Part shown: piece by piece, positions 8,382 through 16,608 of the stretch | Layout: each line of letters starts with the position of its first letter | Position numbering within the stretch: position 1 is the first letter of the stretch | Assembly: GCF_010668805.1 (NCBI RefSeq) | Contig: NZ_WUFT01000021.1 | Coordinates: 38,930-102,929, forward strand | From: Rhizobium phaseoli | GTDB lineage: Bacteria; Pseudomonadota; Alphaproteobacteria; Rhizobiales; Rhizobiaceae | Length of the DNA: 64,000 bases | Direction: 5' to 3' | The notes under the pieces: generated by a model | Database searches by the model: none | The model's input: the letters and a program-made list of their open reading frames with translations, nothing else | Told to the model about the DNA's origin: nothing | Position numbers and translations under genes: made by a program

Positions 8382-10562
8382 ATGCCCATGGTGAGAAGAT
8401 TCGTCATGACGTTGTCCCAATCGTTTCCGGAGCCGGCCGTTATCGTCGACATTGCCGAACACAAACAGACGGAGCGGGAGCTCAAGAAGGCGCTTGAATT
8501 CGCCGAGGGGATCATCACCGCCATTCCGGATGTTCTGTTCGAGGTGGACGAAGACGGCCGTTATCTTCAGGTCTGGACGCGAAACCCCGAACTGCTGGCT
8601 CACCAGAAGGAGATGCTGCTTGGCAGGACGGTCAATGACGTCCTTGCGCCCGATCAGGCGGCTATCGCGATGGAGGCTCTGCGCGCGGCCGGCAAAGAGG
8701 GAGTTGCCTATGGCCGATGCATTTGCGTCTCGTTGCCGAACGGTGAGACGCGATGGTTCGAGCTGTCCGTAGCCAAACGGCCGAGCGCCGATTCGGCCAC
8801 CACACTGCTTGCGCTTTCGCGCGACATTACCGAGCGCAAACAGGCGGAAGAAGCCATCAACTCCGTACGGATACAGCTTCTCAGCGTGCTTCAGACCATG
8901 CCTGATATGGTCTGGGTGAAGGACACGGATGGCGTTTATCTCTTGTGCAACCACGCCTACGAGCGACTGACCGGGAAGACGGAGGCCGACGTTGTCGGAA
9001 AGACGGATTTCGACCTGTTCGAGACAGAAAGGGCTCGGACCTTTCGAGAGTCGGACAAAGCGGCGATTGAGGCTGGTGGCATCCTCGTCAGCGAGGAATG
9101 GGTCGTTTCCCGGGAGAACGGTCAATCTGTTCTTCTTGAAACACGCAAGGTTCCGGTATTGGCCCCAGGGGGAGAAGTTGCCGGTGTTCTGGGTGTGTCG
9201 CGCGACGTTACCGAGTTGAACGCCTCGCGTCAGAAGATCCATCAGATGGCCTTTTACGATCCTTTGACATCGCTGCCGAACCGATCGCTGTTCAATGATC
9301 GGCTTCGGCAGATGATTACTTCAGCCGTTTCCCGTGGCCAGCGGGCAGGTGTGATGTTGATCGACATCGATCATTTCAAGGTGGTCAACGATACGATGGG
9401 CCATCCTGTCGGCGACGAATTGCTCTGTCAGGCGGCGGCTCGCCTCAATGCGAGCGTTCGGGACTACGACACCGTCGCCCGTCTCGGTGGCGACGAATTC
9501 GCGATCCTGCTGCCGGATATCAGCCAAGGCGACGGTCTAGGCCGGATTGCCAATAATATCCTCGAGAAGTTCAGGGAACGCTTCCTGCTGGATGGCCAGG
9601 AGGTGTTTATTTCATGCAGCGTCGGCATCGCGCTCTATCCCGATGACAGCGCCGATGCCAACGACCTTGTAAAATACGCCGACTCGGCGATGTATCTCGC
9701 CAAACGCTCCGGACGAAGCAATTTTCGCTTCTATTCGAAGGACCTGACGGCAAGCGCCGAAGAGCGGATGCGACTGGAGTCGGAATTGCGCCGTGCGATC
9801 GAGCGCGGTGAACTGGAACTGCACTACCAGCCGAAGGTACTTCTCACCAGCGGCGCAATGATCGGCTGCGAAGCCTTGCTGAGATGGCGCCACCCCGAAA
9901 TGGGCATGATTCCTCCCGCACGGTTCATTCCGGTTGCGGAAGACACGGGGCTGATCGTGGAACTCGGGCAATGGGTGCTGCGCGAGGCATGCCAGACCGC
10001 AGCCGAGTTCAATGCCGATAGCGATTCACCGCACAAGGTGGCGGTCAACCTGTCGGTCAAGCAATTCCAATCCCCAGGATTGGTAAGGTCGATCGCAGAG
10101 ATTCTCGACGAGACCGGCTGCCGCTCGGAATGGGTGGAAATCGAAATAACGGAGAGCCTTCTTCTGGATCAGAAGGATGAAACGCTGGAGATGCTCTCTG
10201 AACTTCGAAGCATGGGATTTTCGATCGCCATCGATGATTTCGGCACCGGCTATTCGGCATTGAACTATCTGGCGCGCTTTCCGATCGACACGCTGAAGAT
10301 CGATCGGTCGTTCATCAACAGCGTCGATAGACGGAACGAGGAACTCGTGAAGGCGATCCTCTCCATCGCGCGTTGTCTCGGACAGAATGTGGTGGCGGAA
10401 GGCGTCGAAACCGCCGAGCAGGCAGCCTTCCTGGCTGCAAATGGATGCGGCTCGGCGCAAGGATTTCTTTACAGCAAAGCTGTGCCAAAAGCCGAGATTA
10501 TCGCCATTCGGCTGCGTTCTCCGGCTGGTGACCTCAACCCAAGAGAGCGGCTTTGCGGGTGA
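8382..10562 (+). CDS. PAS-PAS-GGDEF-EAL cyclic-di-GMP turnover protein
   Basis: A 726-residue cytosolic signalling protein without membrane helices. Order: a short N-terminus ending in an HKQTEREL coiled-coil linker (residues 1-35), PAS (about 38-150), PAS (about 165-280), GGDEF (about 290-450, RLGGDEFAILL intact near residue 369) and EAL (about 460-710, EALLRWRHP near 496, NLSVKQF, DDFGTGYS, EGVET all present). Both diguanylate cyclase and phosphodiesterase sites therefore look intact. The first residues, DIAEHKQTERELKKAL, look like the end of a PAC motif, so an upstream PAS domain may have been lost. Starts at 8388 and 8406 are also possible because no strong ribosome binding site is seen. 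Confidence 0.85.
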   Translation: MPMVRRFVMTLSQSFPEPAVIVDIAEHKQTERELKKALEFAEGIITAIPDVLFEVDEDGRYLQVWTRNPELLAHQKEMLLGRTVNDVLAPDQAAIAMEALRAAGKEGVAYGRCICVSLPNGETRWFELSVAKRPSADSATTLLALSRDITERKQAEEAINSVRIQLLSVLQTMPDMVWVKDTDGVYLLCNHAYERLTGKTEADVVGKTDFDLFETERARTFRESDKAAIEAGGILVSEEWVVSRENGQSVLLETRKVPVLAPGGEVAGVLGVSRDVTELNASRQKIHQMAFYDPLTSLPNRSLFNDRLRQMITSAVSRGQRAGVMLIDIDHFKVVNDTMGHPVGDELLCQAAARLNASVRDYDTVARLGGDEFAILLPDISQGDGLGRIANNILEKFRERFLLDGQEVFISCSVGIALYPDDSADANDLVKYADSAMYLAKRSGRSNFRFYSKDLTASAEERMRLESELRRAIERGELELHYQPKVLLTSGAMIGCEALLRWRHPEMGMIPPARFIPVAEDTGLIVELGQWVLREACQTAAEFNADSDSPHKVAVNLSVKQFQSPGLVRSIAEILDETGCRSEWVEIEITESLLLDQKDETLEMLSELRSMGFSIAIDDFGTGYSALNYLARFPIDTLKIDRSFINSVDRRNEELVKAILSIARCLGQNVVAEGVETAEQAAFLAANGCGSAQGFLYSKAVPKAEIIAIRLRSPAGDLNPRERLCG

Positions 10563-10606
10563 ATTCCGTCTTAAGAATACCCGTCGAACTGAGTGCAGTT
10601 CGTTCA

Positions 10607-10886
10607 ATGGACGTCCTTTTGATCTCCCTCGTCTTTGTCAGTGCCTGAAAGCCGGGCCTGAAATTCGGCGGAGTGGGCGTGCTGCTGCCGACCCCGACCC
10701 GGATTCAACGGCGCCTGACCGTTCTGGCTGCGCTCGGCTGCGTGCTGCTGCAGATCGCTGCCATGATCTTTCATCTATCCCCGCGGCGAAGTCCCCGCCC
10801 TGCCGCTCAATGTCATCCTGCTTGCCCTTTCAGCTTTCATCCTATGGGACCGCAGCAAGAGGGCGCCGATCATGCCGCGCCAATGA
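10607..10886 (+). pseudogene. DoxX-like membrane protein pseudogene
   Basis: Remnant of a DoxX-family membrane protein. The ATG at 10607 opens a hydrophobic start (MDVLLISLVFVSA) that runs into TGA at 10646. The same frame then resumes with FGGVGVLLP and LAALGCVLLQIAAMIFHL, the second half of a DoxX domain. An extra C in the run at 10779-10782 shifts the frame; on the other side RGEVPALPLNVILLALSAFILW continues the domain to the TGA at 10884-10886. The gene thus carries an internal deletion, a stop and a frameshift. Flanking 10563-10606 and 10887-11081 hold nothing I recognise. Confidence 0.65.
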
Positions 10887-11081
10887 CGGATCGGGAACCA
10901 CGCGTTTTTCGCATCTTTGTCCGTTTGGCGCGACAAAGCCGCGAAGTCAGCTACCGCGCGCGCTGAAGTAGGAATTTGTTAAGGACGACGAGGCGTTTAC
11001 TGCCAAGCGGACAAAGCAACCCATCGCAATGAATGCGGTTTCCTATGCTCCCCATAAAACACAACAAAATAAAGAATGCTC

Positions 11082-11267
11082 ATGGCTGAAATCATTCCGT
11101 TTCCAAATCCTGTCTCCAACGCTTCGATAGACGTTCAGCACCTCAAAAACGCAGACGGGTCGTACGGCAACCTGGAGATGGATAAAATGCTGCAGGCGCG
11201 TGCTCGGATCCAACAGGTTTTGGACGACCTCGACCGATTAAGCTTCGAGTCGCATAGGCAGTCATGA
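11082..11267 (+). CDS. Small hypothetical protein
   Basis: A 61-residue acidic-to-neutral protein starting MAEIIPFPN, ending in a helical, charged tail (MLQARARIQQVLDDLDRL) that could form a short coiled coil. No domain is recognised. Small proteins opening with an IIPFP segment are frequent in Rhizobiales, which supports a real gene. An alternative ATG lies six bases upstream; the ribosome site is weak (AAAGA). Its stop overlaps the 3' end of the convergent sigma-factor gene by six bases. Confidence 0.5.
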   Translation: MAEIIPFPNPVSNASIDVQHLKNADGSYGNLEMDKMLQARARIQQVLDDLDRLSFESHRQS

Positions 11268-11969
11268 CGTCTTGTGGGTAAGGGCGGCGACGACGCGATC
11301 GGCCATGAAGGCGCAGCGGGCACCGTCAAACGGGAACAGCGCCGAGAATGCGCCGGAGAGCTGTTTTTCGATCGACTGGCGCATCATCTTCCGCGCCCGG
11401 TGGAGCCGCGTCTTCGCGGTTTCGGCTCTTATGCCGAGGTAGGATGCGGCCTCGTTGGTGCTCATACCCTCGACATCACGCAGCACAAAAATGGTGCGAA
11501 AATCATCGGGAAGTTCGTCGACCGCTTGTTCGAGGAGATGCCGCGCCTGGCTCCGCGACAGCTCGGTTTCAGGATCTGTCGTGGAAGACGGAAACTGGAC
11601 TATCTGCCCACTCGCCGACGTTGCCTGCATGTCGATTTCCTCCAGCCCGGTGGTGTTCTTCCGAGCCCGTACCCGGCCCAACGCCTCGTTGAGCGTAATT
11701 CGGGTCAGCCATGTCGAAAGCTCCGCCTCACCCCGGAACGTCGCCAGGTTGATGAAGGCCTTGATGTAAGACGCCTGAACGACGTCTTCCGCTTCCGCAT
11801 CATTGCGGATTACGGCGCGCGCGGTGCGGAACAGGCGCTGATTGTGACGCTGGATGATGGCGCGGATGGCGGGCTCGTCGCCGATTTTTGCAAGGGGCAT
11901 GAGGTCGGCGTCGGAAAGGGTCGACTGAAGCGGCCGGCGTCGCGCGACCGGAACCGGAATGGCTGTCAT
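11262..11969 (-). CDS. ECF-family RNA polymerase sigma factor (RpoE-like)
   Basis: A 235-residue sigma-70-family factor. Region 2 (about residues 25-95) shows AIIQRHNQRLFRTARAVI and the AEDVVQASYIKAFINL core that melts the -10 element. Region 4 (about 150-205) shows LPDDFRTIFVLRDVEGMSTNEAASYLGI followed by TAKTRLHRARKMMR, the -35 helix-turn-helix. The 35-residue tail after region 4 ends FDGARCAFMADRVVAAL, which includes a Cys. It is the last gene of an operon with the cupredoxin and DUF4142 genes. No anti-sigma factor or response regulator is adjacent, so its control may reside in the tail or elsewhere. Confidence 0.88.
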   Translation of the reverse strand: MTAIPVPVARRRPLQSTLSDADLMPLAKIGDEPAIRAIIQRHNQRLFRTARAVIRNDAEAEDVVQASYIKAFINLATFRGEAELSTWLTRITLNEALGRVRARKNTTGLEEIDMQATSASGQIVQFPSSTTDPETELSRSQARHLLEQAVDELPDDFRTIFVLRDVEGMSTNEAASYLGIRAETAKTRLHRARKMMRQSIEKQLSGAFSALFPFDGARCAFMADRVVAALTHKTS

Positions 11970-12008
11970 GGAAATCTCCGCTACCCCGTCTTTCCGAGGA
12001 GCCCGGCC

Positions 12009-12329
12009 TTATGGCCGGACGTCCAGTTTGCCCGTCATGGCGGGATGAAAGCGGCAGTAGAAATCGACCGCTCCCGCTCGGCTGATTATCATGCGGCCTT
12101 CCGATTTCGGCGGCAGATCGATGTCGAAGCTTTTGTCGCGCGCCGTCGCCGTATGCCGGAATATATCATCATTCCGCCAGACGATCACATCGCCGACATG
12201 CAGTTCGGCAGGCGGCGCGCTGAATTTCATTCCCGCAATGGTCACCTGATAATCCGCCGCAACGGCAAACCCGCTGCCTGTCCAGAGCAGCACAAACAGC
12301 AGCGGCAGCGATTTCATCAGTAAGCGCAT
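12009..12329 (-). CDS. Cupredoxin (plastocyanin/amicyanin-like copper protein)
   Basis: A 106-residue secreted blue-copper protein. Residues 1-25 form a Sec signal peptide ending FAVAADY. The copper ligands of the family are in place: His59 (DIFRHTAT), Cys92, His95 and Met98 in YCRFHPAMTG. The family carries single electrons in the periplasm or takes part in copper handling. It lies 7 bases after the DUF4142 gene and 39 bases before the sigma gene, so all three are probably one transcript and the sigma factor may control a response to periplasmic or redox stress. Confidence 0.85.
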   Translation of the reverse strand: MRLLMKSLPLLFVLLWTGSGFAVAADYQVTIAGMKFSAPPAELHVGDVIVWRNDDIFRHTATARDKSFDIDLPPKSEGRMIISRAGAVDFYCRFHPAMTGKLDVRP

Positions 12330-12336
12330 CGCAAGC

Positions 12337-12858
12337 CTACTTCATCATCGAGGCAAGATGCTCGGCATGCATCTGGTGCTGCTTGAACAGGGTCAGGCCG
12401 GTTTCCAGGAGCGACTTGAGCTCTTTATTCTTAGCCGAGGGGATCAGCACATCGGCAAGCGCTGAGTTGACCGACTTGTGATAGGCGACTTCGTTTTCGA
12501 CATAGGCCTTGTCGAAGGCCGCACCGTCGAGAGCGCCGAGCGTCGTCAGTTCCTTGCTCGCCTCTGCCGACAGCGACTGGCTGACGGCATTGTCTTCAGG
12601 CGTCACCTTCAACTTCTTGACGAGGGCGAGCGCCTGATCGTTGACGGCCTTGTGGTCGCGCTCCATGGTCTTGGCGAATTCGATGACTTCGGCATTCTTG
12701 CTTTTCTTCAGCGCCTGTTCTGCGGCGGTGACGTCGATTTGCCCGGCCGTATAGGCGATATGAGCGATCTGAGGGTCGGTCGGCTTGGCATCGGCGGCGA
12801 TCGAAACCGTGCCGAGCGAGGCCGCTATCAGCGCTGCACCGAAAATTCGTTTCAACAT
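12337..12858 (-). CDS. DUF4142 exported protein
   Basis: A 173-residue protein with a Sec signal peptide (about residues 1-24, ending IAADAKP) and a ferritin-like helical DUF4142 domain: DPQIAHIAYTAGQIDVTAAEQAL, FAKTMERDHKAVNDQAL, FDKAYVENEVAYHKSVN and FKQHQMHAEHLASMM. His and Glu residues recur along the helices as in this family, but the biochemical role is unknown. DUF4142 genes are often stress-induced in soil bacteria. The start ATG at 12858 follows a GGGAGA ribosome site; longer frames upstream are not supported. Confidence 0.82.
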   Translation of the reverse strand: MLKRIFGAALIAASLGTVSIAADAKPTDPQIAHIAYTAGQIDVTAAEQALKKSKNAEVIEFAKTMERDHKAVNDQALALVKKLKVTPEDNAVSQSLSAEASKELTTLGALDGAAFDKAYVENEVAYHKSVNSALADVLIPSAKNKELKSLLETGLTLFKQHQMHAEHLASMMK

Positions 12859-12924
12859 GATCTGTCTCCCTAGTGTCCATGTGACGGAATGCTCCGCGGC
12901 GGTGGTGCGCCTTTGGAAGCAGGC

Positions 12925-12953
12925 ATTGGATGCAGATCGGTCGAAAAGGTTCC
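12925..12953 (-). promoter_or_regulatory. Putative ECF-sigma promoter of the DUF4142-cupredoxin-sigma operon
   Basis: On the reverse strand there is GGAACC (12953-12948), 17 bases, then TCCAAT (12930-12925), close to the RpoE-type pattern GGAAC with a TCnnA -10. It lies about 65 bases upstream of the DUF4142 start. Autoregulation by the operon's own sigma factor is an inference. Confidence 0.4.
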
Positions 12954-13038
12954 CGGAATTTTTTGCGACGGTCGACGCATTCTTTTCGAGTTCCTGCTCA
13001 CCCACAGTTTGAAACACCGGCGTCAACTTGTGCTCGAC

Positions 13039-13081
13039 AGCGGTAAATAACATGACTAGAGAACTCATGTTATTTACCGCT
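13039..13081 (+). promoter_or_regulatory. 17-bp palindrome with central TGA-N9-TCA: putative RirA (IRO) box
   Basis: Perfect inverted repeat: arms at 13039-13055 and 13065-13081 (AGCGGTAAATAACATGA and its complement) around a 9-base spacer. The centre reads TGA-ctagagaac-TCA, exactly the TGA-N9-TCA spacing of the rhizobial iron-responsive operator recognised by RirA. It stands 55 bases upstream of the ATG of a siderophore-type binding protein, the expected place for iron repression. The arms are longer than needed for such an operator. Confidence 0.6.
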
Positions 13082-13135
13082 ATCGCCGCCGCTCCAAGCG
13101 CCAAGGAGCCGGGGTGCCAGTCAAAGGAGTGGTCC

Positions 13136-14203
13136 ATGTCCCGCCGCCGCAAGGCTTTTTCTGCCTTGGCAATGTCCCTATCGCTTTTCCTGCCGGCAAC
13201 GCTGCATGCCGAGAGTTCGTTTCTCGATCACCGCGGCAAGACGATCACCTTCGAGAAGCCGCCGGAACGGGTGGTGACGATCGTGCGGTCGGCGCCGATC
13301 ATCTATCGCGCCATAGACGGGACGGCGGGTCATATCGCCGGCATGAACAAGGATTCGCTGGTGCGTTACTTCACCAAGGGCATCTACGCCGAGATGCTGC
13401 CCGAGATGGCGAAGATCAATGCCAGCGCCGCCCAGGATGGTTTCGTACCGAATGTCGAGGCAATCCTGGCTGAGAAGCCTGATGCCGTGATCCAGTGGAC
13501 CCATGATCAAAAGCTCATCGAGCCGCTAGAGCGCGTCGGCCTGACCGTTGTCGGCTGGCAGTGCTGCACGGAACAGGATCGCCTCGATTACATCTCGCTG
13601 ACCGGGTATATGACCGGCCACAACGACCGCGCCCAGGCGATCCTGAAGGCGCAGGCCGAAACGTTGAAGGCGCTCGACGGCAAAGTCGCCAAGCTTGACA
13701 AAGCAGCGCTTCCCTCCGTCCTGCACATCGACAAGGTGGCTGACCAGATCCAGGTCATTGCCAACGGTTCGCAGGACCTCTCGCTCAGCGGAGTGACCAA
13801 CCCGGCCGCCGACAAGACAGGGGAATGGTGGCGCACCGTCGATTTCGAACAGCTGCTGGTCTGGAACCCCGACATCATCATCATTCCGGCCTATGCGAGC
13901 GACCTCAATCCCAAGGATTTCTTCGACAATCCGCTCCTTGCCAATCTCAAGGCGGTCAAGGAGAAGCGCGTCTACAAGCAGCCGGTTTTCGCCCGCACGC
14001 CCGATGCGCCGGAAATCTTTCTGACCTCTGAATGGCTGGCGGCCGTCGCCCATGGCACCGACTTTGCGCCGGATTTCAGAAAGCAGATTCGCGATGTCTA
14101 CAAGCTGATCTACGGTGCAGATCTGACGGACGATCAACTGAAGGCGATCCTCGAATCCGAAAGCAACACTCCGACGGACAAATATGTCCAGCTCTTCGGT
14201 TAA
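13136..14203 (+). CDS. Iron-siderophore-type ABC transporter solute-binding protein (FecB/FepB family)
   Basis: A 355-residue class III periplasmic binding protein. The ATG at 13136 follows AAAGGAG at good spacing and starts a signal peptide (MSRRRKAFSALAMSLSLFLPATLHAES). The mature part shows FLDHRGKTITFEKPPERVVTI, the long interlobe helix region and DPAAD-like features (VTNPAADKTGEWWRTVDFEQLLVWNPDIIII) typical of iron, haem or cobalamin binders. The ORF is intact. Downstream permease and ATPase genes are broken, so the protein may have no functional membrane partner here. An IRO-like palindrome precedes it, implying iron-limited expression. Confidence 0.85.
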   Translation: MSRRRKAFSALAMSLSLFLPATLHAESSFLDHRGKTITFEKPPERVVTIVRSAPIIYRAIDGTAGHIAGMNKDSLVRYFTKGIYAEMLPEMAKINASAAQDGFVPNVEAILAEKPDAVIQWTHDQKLIEPLERVGLTVVGWQCCTEQDRLDYISLTGYMTGHNDRAQAILKAQAETLKALDGKVAKLDKAALPSVLHIDKVADQIQVIANGSQDLSLSGVTNPAADKTGEWWRTVDFEQLLVWNPDIIIIPAYASDLNPKDFFDNPLLANLKAVKEKRVYKQPVFARTPDAPEIFLTSEWLAAVAHGTDFAPDFRKQIRDVYKLIYGADLTDDQLKAILESESNTPTDKYVQLFG

Positions 14204-14655
14204 CCCACGCGCTAGCGAAGCTGCGCGTCGGGCAGGTGAACCTGCGCGGTCGGCTAGCGAACCTGCGCAGCCAGCAAGCGAAGCTGCGCAGCCGGCAAGC
14301 GCAACTGTTCCCGGCTTGGCAGGGCGGAAACTGGCTTCGGTTTCCGTCCTTCCGGCCCTGATCGGCCTCCTCGTCGCCGCCATCCTCTATTCGGTGACGA
14401 TCGGCCGCTACGACCTGTCGATGCGGGATGTCGCCTATATCCTGATCGACAACGTCCACCCGTTGGTCACGCCCTATTGGGATCCGGTGCAGGAGGTCGT
14501 CGTCGAGCAGGTCCGGCTGCCGCGCATCATGGCGGCTGTTATCGTCGGCTTCGGCCTGGCGATCTCGGGGGCGGCGCTGCAAGGGCTCTTCCGCAATCCG
14601 CTGGTCGATCCCGGCATCATCGGCGTGACATCGGGCGCCGGTTTCGGCGGGACGC
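14184..14655 (+). pseudogene. FecCD-type permease, N-terminal fragment
   Basis: The frame starts 20 bases inside the binding-protein gene. After a low-complexity SEAAQPA-type leader come the first membrane segment (LPALIGLLVAAILYSVTIG) and the FecCD signature VVEQVRLPRIMAAVIVGFGLAISGAALQGLFRNPLVDPGIIGVTSGA. At about 14650 the homology stops and the sequence becomes that of an ATP-binding subunit in another frame; the permease frame runs out at 14720. About 220 residues and six or more membrane helices are missing, so no functional permease can be made. Confidence 0.8.
14214..14297 (+). repeat. 21-bp tandem repeat, about four copies plus a partial one
   Basis: Four consecutive imperfect 21-base units beginning AGCGAAGCTGCGC or close variants, followed by a partial fifth. 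They encode repeated 7-residue units of the SEAAQPA type in the N-terminal leader of the permease fragment. Length variation in such a run does not disturb the frame. Confidence 0.75.
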
Positions 14656-15030
14656 CAGCGCCAGCTGGTGATGATCGCCCAGGCGCTGGCATCGGAATGC
14701 GAACTCCTGGTTCTCGATGAACCCTGCGCCGCGCTCGATTACAAGAACCAGGACAAGGTCCTGCGCCTGCTCGCGCATTTGAGGGATCGGCACGCCATGA
14801 CGATCGCCTTTTCCACTCACATGCCGCAGCACGCGGTGGAGATTGCGAGCGACGTTCTGCTGATGACCAGCGGTAGCCGCTATGTCTTGGGATCGACCGC
14901 GGAAGCGCTGAGCGCCGAAAACCTGACCGATCTCTACGACCTGCCGATCGCGCGCGCGGATTTCGACGGATTAGCCAAACACACTTACGCGCCCGTCTTT
15001 CGTCATGAAGGAGCCCGTTTCGATGGCTGA
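14647..15030 (+). pseudogene. FecE-type ABC ATPase, C-terminal fragment
   Basis: From the signature region onward (QRQLVMIAQALASE) this is the second half of an iron-siderophore ABC ATPase: Walker B is LLVLDEPCAALD and the H-loop region is TIAFSTHMPQHA. Walker A and the Q-loop are missing, replaced by the permease fragment. The remaining frame opens at ATG 14668 without the N-terminal half, so it cannot hydrolyse ATP. Its stop overlaps the start of the following gene (ATGGCTGA), a normal operon junction, which shows the downstream side of the operon is undisturbed. Confidence 0.8.
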
Positions 15031-16321
15031 CGCCGCTACGCCGGGAAAAGGCATCGCCTATATCCATTGGGGCAATAGCTGGCAGCTGCGAAGCTTCCAG
15101 GATTTTCGTCACTATATCGACGCTCTCATCTATATCCACGACCTGCCGAAGGTCGATCTGTCTCCTTACGCCGCGGTCGTCATGCCGGATGCGATGGATA
15201 CAGCCGCAGCGCTTCCGCATGCGCCGCAGCTCAACGCTTATCTCAAAGACGGCGGTTTTCTCGTCGTCTGCCTGCAGGGCCATGCCGATTGGCTCGACAT
15301 TCCGGGACTTGAGTGGACGCCCGGAAACTGCCGCGACTGGCTGTGGTGGACGAAGGGCGAAAAGCTGGAGGTCAGGCTCTCCGAGCCGCACCATCCGATC
15401 ACCGAAAGCCTGCCGCTTTCGCATATGAGCTGGCATTGGGGCGGCTCCTACAATGTTCCGGAAGGCGCGCGCTCCATTCTTGAGATCGACGGTGGAAGTG
15501 GCAGCCTGTTTCTCGATTTTCCGTCGCTGCCGGGCGGCGGACGCCTGCTGCTCGCGACGCTGGACCCGCATTCGCACAATGGCCAGCGCTTTATGCCGGC
15601 GACCACGCGTTTCCTCCGGTCCTTCTATCCCTGGCTGAACCGCGAGCTCGGGATTGAGCGGCCGGCCGGAAACCGGTTCACCTATCTGCAATGCTCACAT
15701 GTCCCGTCGGAATGGCATCCGGACGGATTGGAGGACAGCCTCGGAGGCGCCGGCTTCGAAACCTCCTTCGCTCCGCTTCATCAGCTCGACCCCGAACTGC
15801 TTGGAAAGACTGACACGCTCTACATTCCAAGCAGCCACGACGAGTTTTTCCTCAAGAGCCAGGCCGAGAATCTCATCCGGTTTCTCTCTCAAGGCGGAAA
15901 TCTGATCATCGCCGCGGAGCCATGCCAGCCATGGCTGCCCTTCATGGCGCCGTTTCACGCCGTTCCCCCGCGTCCTTTCACCAATATCAAGGTTCGCATA
16001 CGCGACGACCGCTTCGGGATCTTTTCCGATCTCGGGGAGGGCTTCGACGGCTGGAAAGGCGTTTTCGGCCAGTATGTGCGCGGATGGACCGATCCGCCTC
16101 CCGGCGCGATCTGGCTGACCGATATCGGCTCCGAGCATGATCCGAAGCCGGCCGACTGGATCTGGCAGTATCCGACCCCGACGGGCCGCGGCGGATATGT
16201 CTTCATGCACAATGGCGACAACATGACCCGCTATCCCGATCATGGCCCGAAAAAGGAAGCGCTGCTCGCCAATATCGCCGTCGCGTTGAGAAAGCTCTCC
16301 ACCGGCGAATTGTTGTTTTAG
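15023..16321 (+). CDS. ThuA/GATase1-like conserved protein in siderophore operon
   Basis: A 432-residue cytosolic-looking protein without signal peptide. AAGGAG at 15007 at proper spacing selects the ATG at 15023, eight bases before the end of the ATPase fragment. It seems to contain two glutamine-amidotransferase-like/ThuA-type alpha-beta units: LSPYAAVVMPDAMD...LNAYLKDGGFLVVCLQGH (about 45-95) and TDTLYIPSSHDEFF...IRFLSQGGNLIIAAEP (about 255-300). It has many Trp and His residues. I know no experimental role; its conserved place in a siderophore-type operon suggests a part in processing the imported ligand. Confidence 0.65.
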   Translation: MADAATPGKGIAYIHWGNSWQLRSFQDFRHYIDALIYIHDLPKVDLSPYAAVVMPDAMDTAAALPHAPQLNAYLKDGGFLVVCLQGHADWLDIPGLEWTPGNCRDWLWWTKGEKLEVRLSEPHHPITESLPLSHMSWHWGGSYNVPEGARSILEIDGGSGSLFLDFPSLPGGGRLLLATLDPHSHNGQRFMPATTRFLRSFYPWLNRELGIERPAGNRFTYLQCSHVPSEWHPDGLEDSLGGAGFETSFAPLHQLDPELLGKTDTLYIPSSHDEFFLKSQAENLIRFLSQGGNLIIAAEPCQPWLPFMAPFHAVPPRPFTNIKVRIRDDRFGIFSDLGEGFDGWKGVFGQYVRGWTDPPPGAIWLTDIGSEHDPKPADWIWQYPTPTGRGGYVFMHNGDNMTRYPDHGPKKEALLANIAVALRKLSTGELLF

Positions 16322-16608
16322 CCTTTCTCCAAGCCCCTCGGATCAGCCGCCACTTTGGAAACGCGTGGCGGCCGCCCAATCATAATCGAAAATACGTCGA
16401 TGCTATCCGTTTTGCGCGCAAACCATTTGGGCGGGGCGGCGCCGAAGCACTTTTTTAAGCGTTGCCGCCTTGGATGGGATCGCGGTTGTCACCGGGACAG
16501 CGGCACAATTGGTCCGCTGGGATACGGGAATATGACATGGTCCATAGCAGTTGTGCATTTATCATCCGCCGCCGGTCTTACGGCTGCGGTGCATTGCGCT
16601 GAGGCTCG

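Noticed and set aside
12859..13152. N-terminal extension of the DUF4142 protein into the divergent promoter
   Set aside because: The extension would place the signal peptide inside the protein and cross the iron-box palindrome; ATG 12858 has a ribosome site and a proper signal peptide.
14668..15030. The ATPase fragment as a functional small protein
   Set aside because: Without Walker A and the Q-loop the domain cannot bind or hydrolyse ATP; recorded as a pseudogene.
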